DNA from: a virus
Virus record (IMG/VR): IMGVR_UViG_3300035670_000363
Span: 1 to 46,859 of that record
DNA: 46,859 bases
Strand: one strand, 5' to 3'
Below the pieces are notes generated by a model that worked only from the letters and a program-made list of their open reading frames with translations, did no database searches and was not told the DNA's origin. The position numbers and the translations under genes were made by a program. Of the stretch, positions 44,746 to 46,859 are shown in pieces (position 1 is the stretch's first letter; each line of letters begins with the position of its first letter).

Positions 44746-46859
44746 TGGCATCGCTTTACGACGCAGTTGTAGCCCCTCCAGTTCGTCGGAATCGACTTGC
44801 AGATGCTGTTGCAAACATCGATCAATCTGTTGTTGATCGGAACATTGCCTTAGCGAATACTTCCGGTAACGGAGACTTTGTTCGCAGCATTAAAAGTGCA
44901 AATCTAGGTTTTGAAGCTGGCGATGCCTTTGCCGAAGCTGACAACTTGGATAATCGTGGGGAGTATGGTGCTGCCACCCTAATGCGTCAGAAGGGTGGTG
45001 ATCTTCAAGGTATGGCTCAGGTCACGCGAGGTAATACCCCAACCTTCGGTGATGTGCTTGACGGTAAAGTTGGTTTGGGTGGTGCGATTGACTACGCTCA
45101 AGGTGCGATGGGTCAGGGTGTGGCGTCGTTCGTCCCTGTCATTAAAGGTGCCGCCGCTGGAGCACTTGCCGGGGGTGCTGCCGGATTCCTATCACCTGTT
45201 CCGGGCGGTCTCGCTGCCGGGGCAACCCTCGGTGCTGGTGTTGGTGCATACGGTGCTGGGGCGAACTTAATGGCTGGCGAAGCAGCCGCAGAAATGGCCG
45301 GCGACCCAACCATCATGGCGAATACCAGTGCCGGTGATCGAATCTTAGCTCGTCGCGGAATCGGTGCTGTAGGTGGGTTGATTGATGTTCTACCGGTTGG
45401 TCGTGCAGCTTCCCAGATCGCTAAACCATTCCTGAAGGATGCCGGTCAAGAAGCTGTGAAGATGACACTCGGTAAGGCCGGTAAAGAGCTTGCCACGAAC
45501 ATGGCGTTGGAAGGAACAACTGAAGCCTTGCAAGGTATCACTACGAATACCGGTTTGGCAATGATGAACCCTGATCGTGAGATCATCGACGGTCGTGAGA
45601 TTGCTGAGAACTTTACAGGCGGTGCACTAGGTGGCACAGCCTTAGCTGCCCCGGTCATTGCCGCACAGTATGTTGGTTCAAAAACACCTGAGAAGAAAGA
45701 AGCAAAACCGCTTGAGCCTCATCGCAAGTGGGCTGGTCACGAAGGTATCGACTTCCTTGAGAAGCCACAAGTGCCGGGTGAGTGGGCTAAGACAGCATCA
45801 GACGAAGACCTGTTGAACTGGCAAGCACAAGACGATGTGAAGCGCACCGAGAAGGCCAACAAGGTTGCCGACGGCATCCTGAAGGACAAAGACGCACCAG
45901 AGCATATTCGTGAAGCTGCGGCACAGTTCAAGACTCGCGCAGCAAGTAACGACGTAACCGCTTGGGGTGAGTTCGCAAACGTGCTGTCCACCCACCGTCA
46001 GGCCACTCTCGATGCCGACAAGGTGGAAGCATTCGGAGCCAAGGTTGGTGAGATGCTTGCCAAGGGTGCGAACAAGCTCAAAAAGGGTGAAAAACCTAGT
46101 CTCATGGACGTTCGCCCGAGCCAGTTCGAAGAAACAGAGGAGGATGTGAAGTTCCGCGAGACCTTGCTCTCACGCGACGGTATGCGTGGTCTGAACAAGT
46201 TCAATGACGATCAGAAGAAGGTCATTTCCAAATACCTGCGAGGTTACGTCGAGTCCGGTTTCGGTGCAGACCTGAATGACGGTGAAGTGGTTGTACCGGA
46301 TGAACTAACCGATCTATTTGGCGAAGACACGGCGAAGATTCTTACCTCGACGGCTGACGTGTTGAAGCGCGACTACGGTTTGGTCTACGACAAGACTTAC
46401 GTTGATCGGATAAAAGAGGTTGCTGACACGGTCAATGCGTCGAACTCTGCGCGTAAAGACAGTGTAAACATGGTCGGTGACTTCCTGACGACGGAAGCCT
46501 ATGACAACACCCCTCATAAGCGTTGGGGTGACATCCTTGACGACGTGAAGAAGCATCTTTCCACGAACCCTTCAAAGGAAGCAGAGCAACGCCTTCGCAC
46601 CAAGTTCGGAGGAAACTTCGACCGTGCGATGGAAGCGTTTGCGAAGAAGTACAAACGAGCCAATCCGGTTTCTCTTGACCCGTCCAAGGGTGCGACAAAC
46701 ATTGAAGACGAGGCGAACGCCGCCGACGAGTTCAGTGAAGATTACAACCTGAGCCAAGACTCTGAACCAGAGTATTCCTTCTCCAACCAGAAGGAAGGTA
46801 AGGGTTACTTCGACATGAACGGTGACTCGCGCAAGCGCATGGAAGACCGCATGGAAGAA
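44745..46859 (+). CDS. Large internal virion protein, N-terminal part
   Basis: At least 705 residues; the frame is still open at the window edge. It begins MASLYDAVVAPPVRRNRLAD, overlapping the previous stop as TAATG. Residues about 130-190 are an Ala/Gly-rich hydrophobic stretch (AAAGALAGGAAGFLSPVPGG, then AGATLGAGVGAYGAGANLMA), able to insert in a membrane. The remainder is charged and helical. Very long proteins with an early Ala/Gly hydrophobic segment at the end of podovirus structural blocks are typically internal ejection proteins that enter the host envelope with the DNA. Any enzyme domain would lie further downstream. Confidence 0.62.
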   Translation, partial: MASLYDAVVAPPVRRNRLADAVANIDQSVVDRNIALANTSGNGDFVRSIKSANLGFEAGDAFAEADNLDNRGEYGAATLMRQKGGDLQGMAQVTRGNTPTFGDVLDGKVGLGGAIDYAQGAMGQGVASFVPVIKGAAAGALAGGAAGFLSPVPGGLAAGATLGAGVGAYGAGANLMAGEAAAEMAGDPTIMANTSAGDRILARRGIGAVGGLIDVLPVGRAASQIAKPFLKDAGQEAVKMTLGKAGKELATNMALEGTTEALQGITTNTGLAMMNPDREIIDGREIAENFTGGALGGTALAAPVIAAQYVGSKTPEKKEAKPLEPHRKWAGHEGIDFLEKPQVPGEWAKTASDEDLLNWQAQDDVKRTEKANKVADGILKDKDAPEHIREAAAQFKTRAASNDVTAWGEFANVLSTHRQATLDADKVEAFGAKVGEMLAKGANKLKKGEKPSLMDVRPSQFEETEEDVKFRETLLSRDGMRGLNKFNDDQKKVISKYLRGYVESGFGADLNDGEVVVPDELTDLFGEDTAKILTSTADVLKRDYGLVYDKTYVDRIKEVADTVNASNSARKDSVNMVGDFLTTEAYDNTPHKRWGDILDDVKKHLSTNPSKEAEQRLRTKFGGNFDRAMEAFAKKYKRANPVSLDPSKGATNIEDEANAADEFSEDYNLSQDSEPEYSFSNQKEGKGYFDMNGDSRKRMEDRMEE

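Overview
The window is 46.9 kb of a double-stranded DNA tailed bacteriophage. It carries a terminase, portal, scaffold, N4-gp56-type capsid protein, an M15 endolysin and a two-component spanin. The spanins imply a Gram-negative host. I see no tape-measure, sheath or tail-tube genes, and the portal looks P22-like, so a short-tailed (podovirus-like) virion is the best inference. I cannot name the host genus. The sequence starts in or beside noncoding DNA and ends inside a long virion gene, so the genome continues at least to the right.

Layout. (1) 84-8576, minus strand: a tightly packed early operon. It encodes a primase/SF3 helicase, a PD-(D/E)XK nuclease with a cysteine cluster, an SNF2-type helicase and about 15 small proteins, most joined by ATGA or GTGA overlaps. 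Two of its few gaps hold strong three-way-junction-like RNA folds that begin just after a stop codon. (2) 8577-9261: no credible gene, but about 15 helices including several perfect 10-18 nt stems, a candidate large structured noncoding RNA. (3) 9262-11541, minus strand: small membrane and basic proteins, an iteron/palindrome cluster (9854-10149) that may be an origin or operator array, and one 253-residue early protein of unknown function. (4) 11626 onward, plus strand: packaging (terS, terL), an unknown 876-residue protein, portal, scaffold, capsid, decoration-like and adaptor proteins, then a long run of fibre, spike and appendage genes. (5) 34254-36015: lysis cassette, with the outer spanin nested inside the inner spanin gene. 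(6) 36015-46859: further structural proteins, ending in disordered or coiled-coil proteins likely to be internal or ejected.

The most striking element is in terL. A 271-residue intein interrupts the conserved motif after the Walker B region. A complete endonuclease VII-like HNH gene, with its own start and Shine-Dalgarno sequence, lies wholly inside the intein coding sequence in a different reading frame. Two more HNH homing-type endonucleases sit before the capsid gene (with a structured, pseudoknot-containing leader and duplicated flanks) and before the adaptor gene. The packaging and head region has therefore been invaded at least three times.

A recurring sequence, close to CTCTGACACTNTCTTAA, lies ahead of the capsid, portal and lysis genes and, in reverse orientation, ahead of the primase operon. 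It is a candidate phage promoter family. Functional statements rest on motifs read by eye; no database search was possible.
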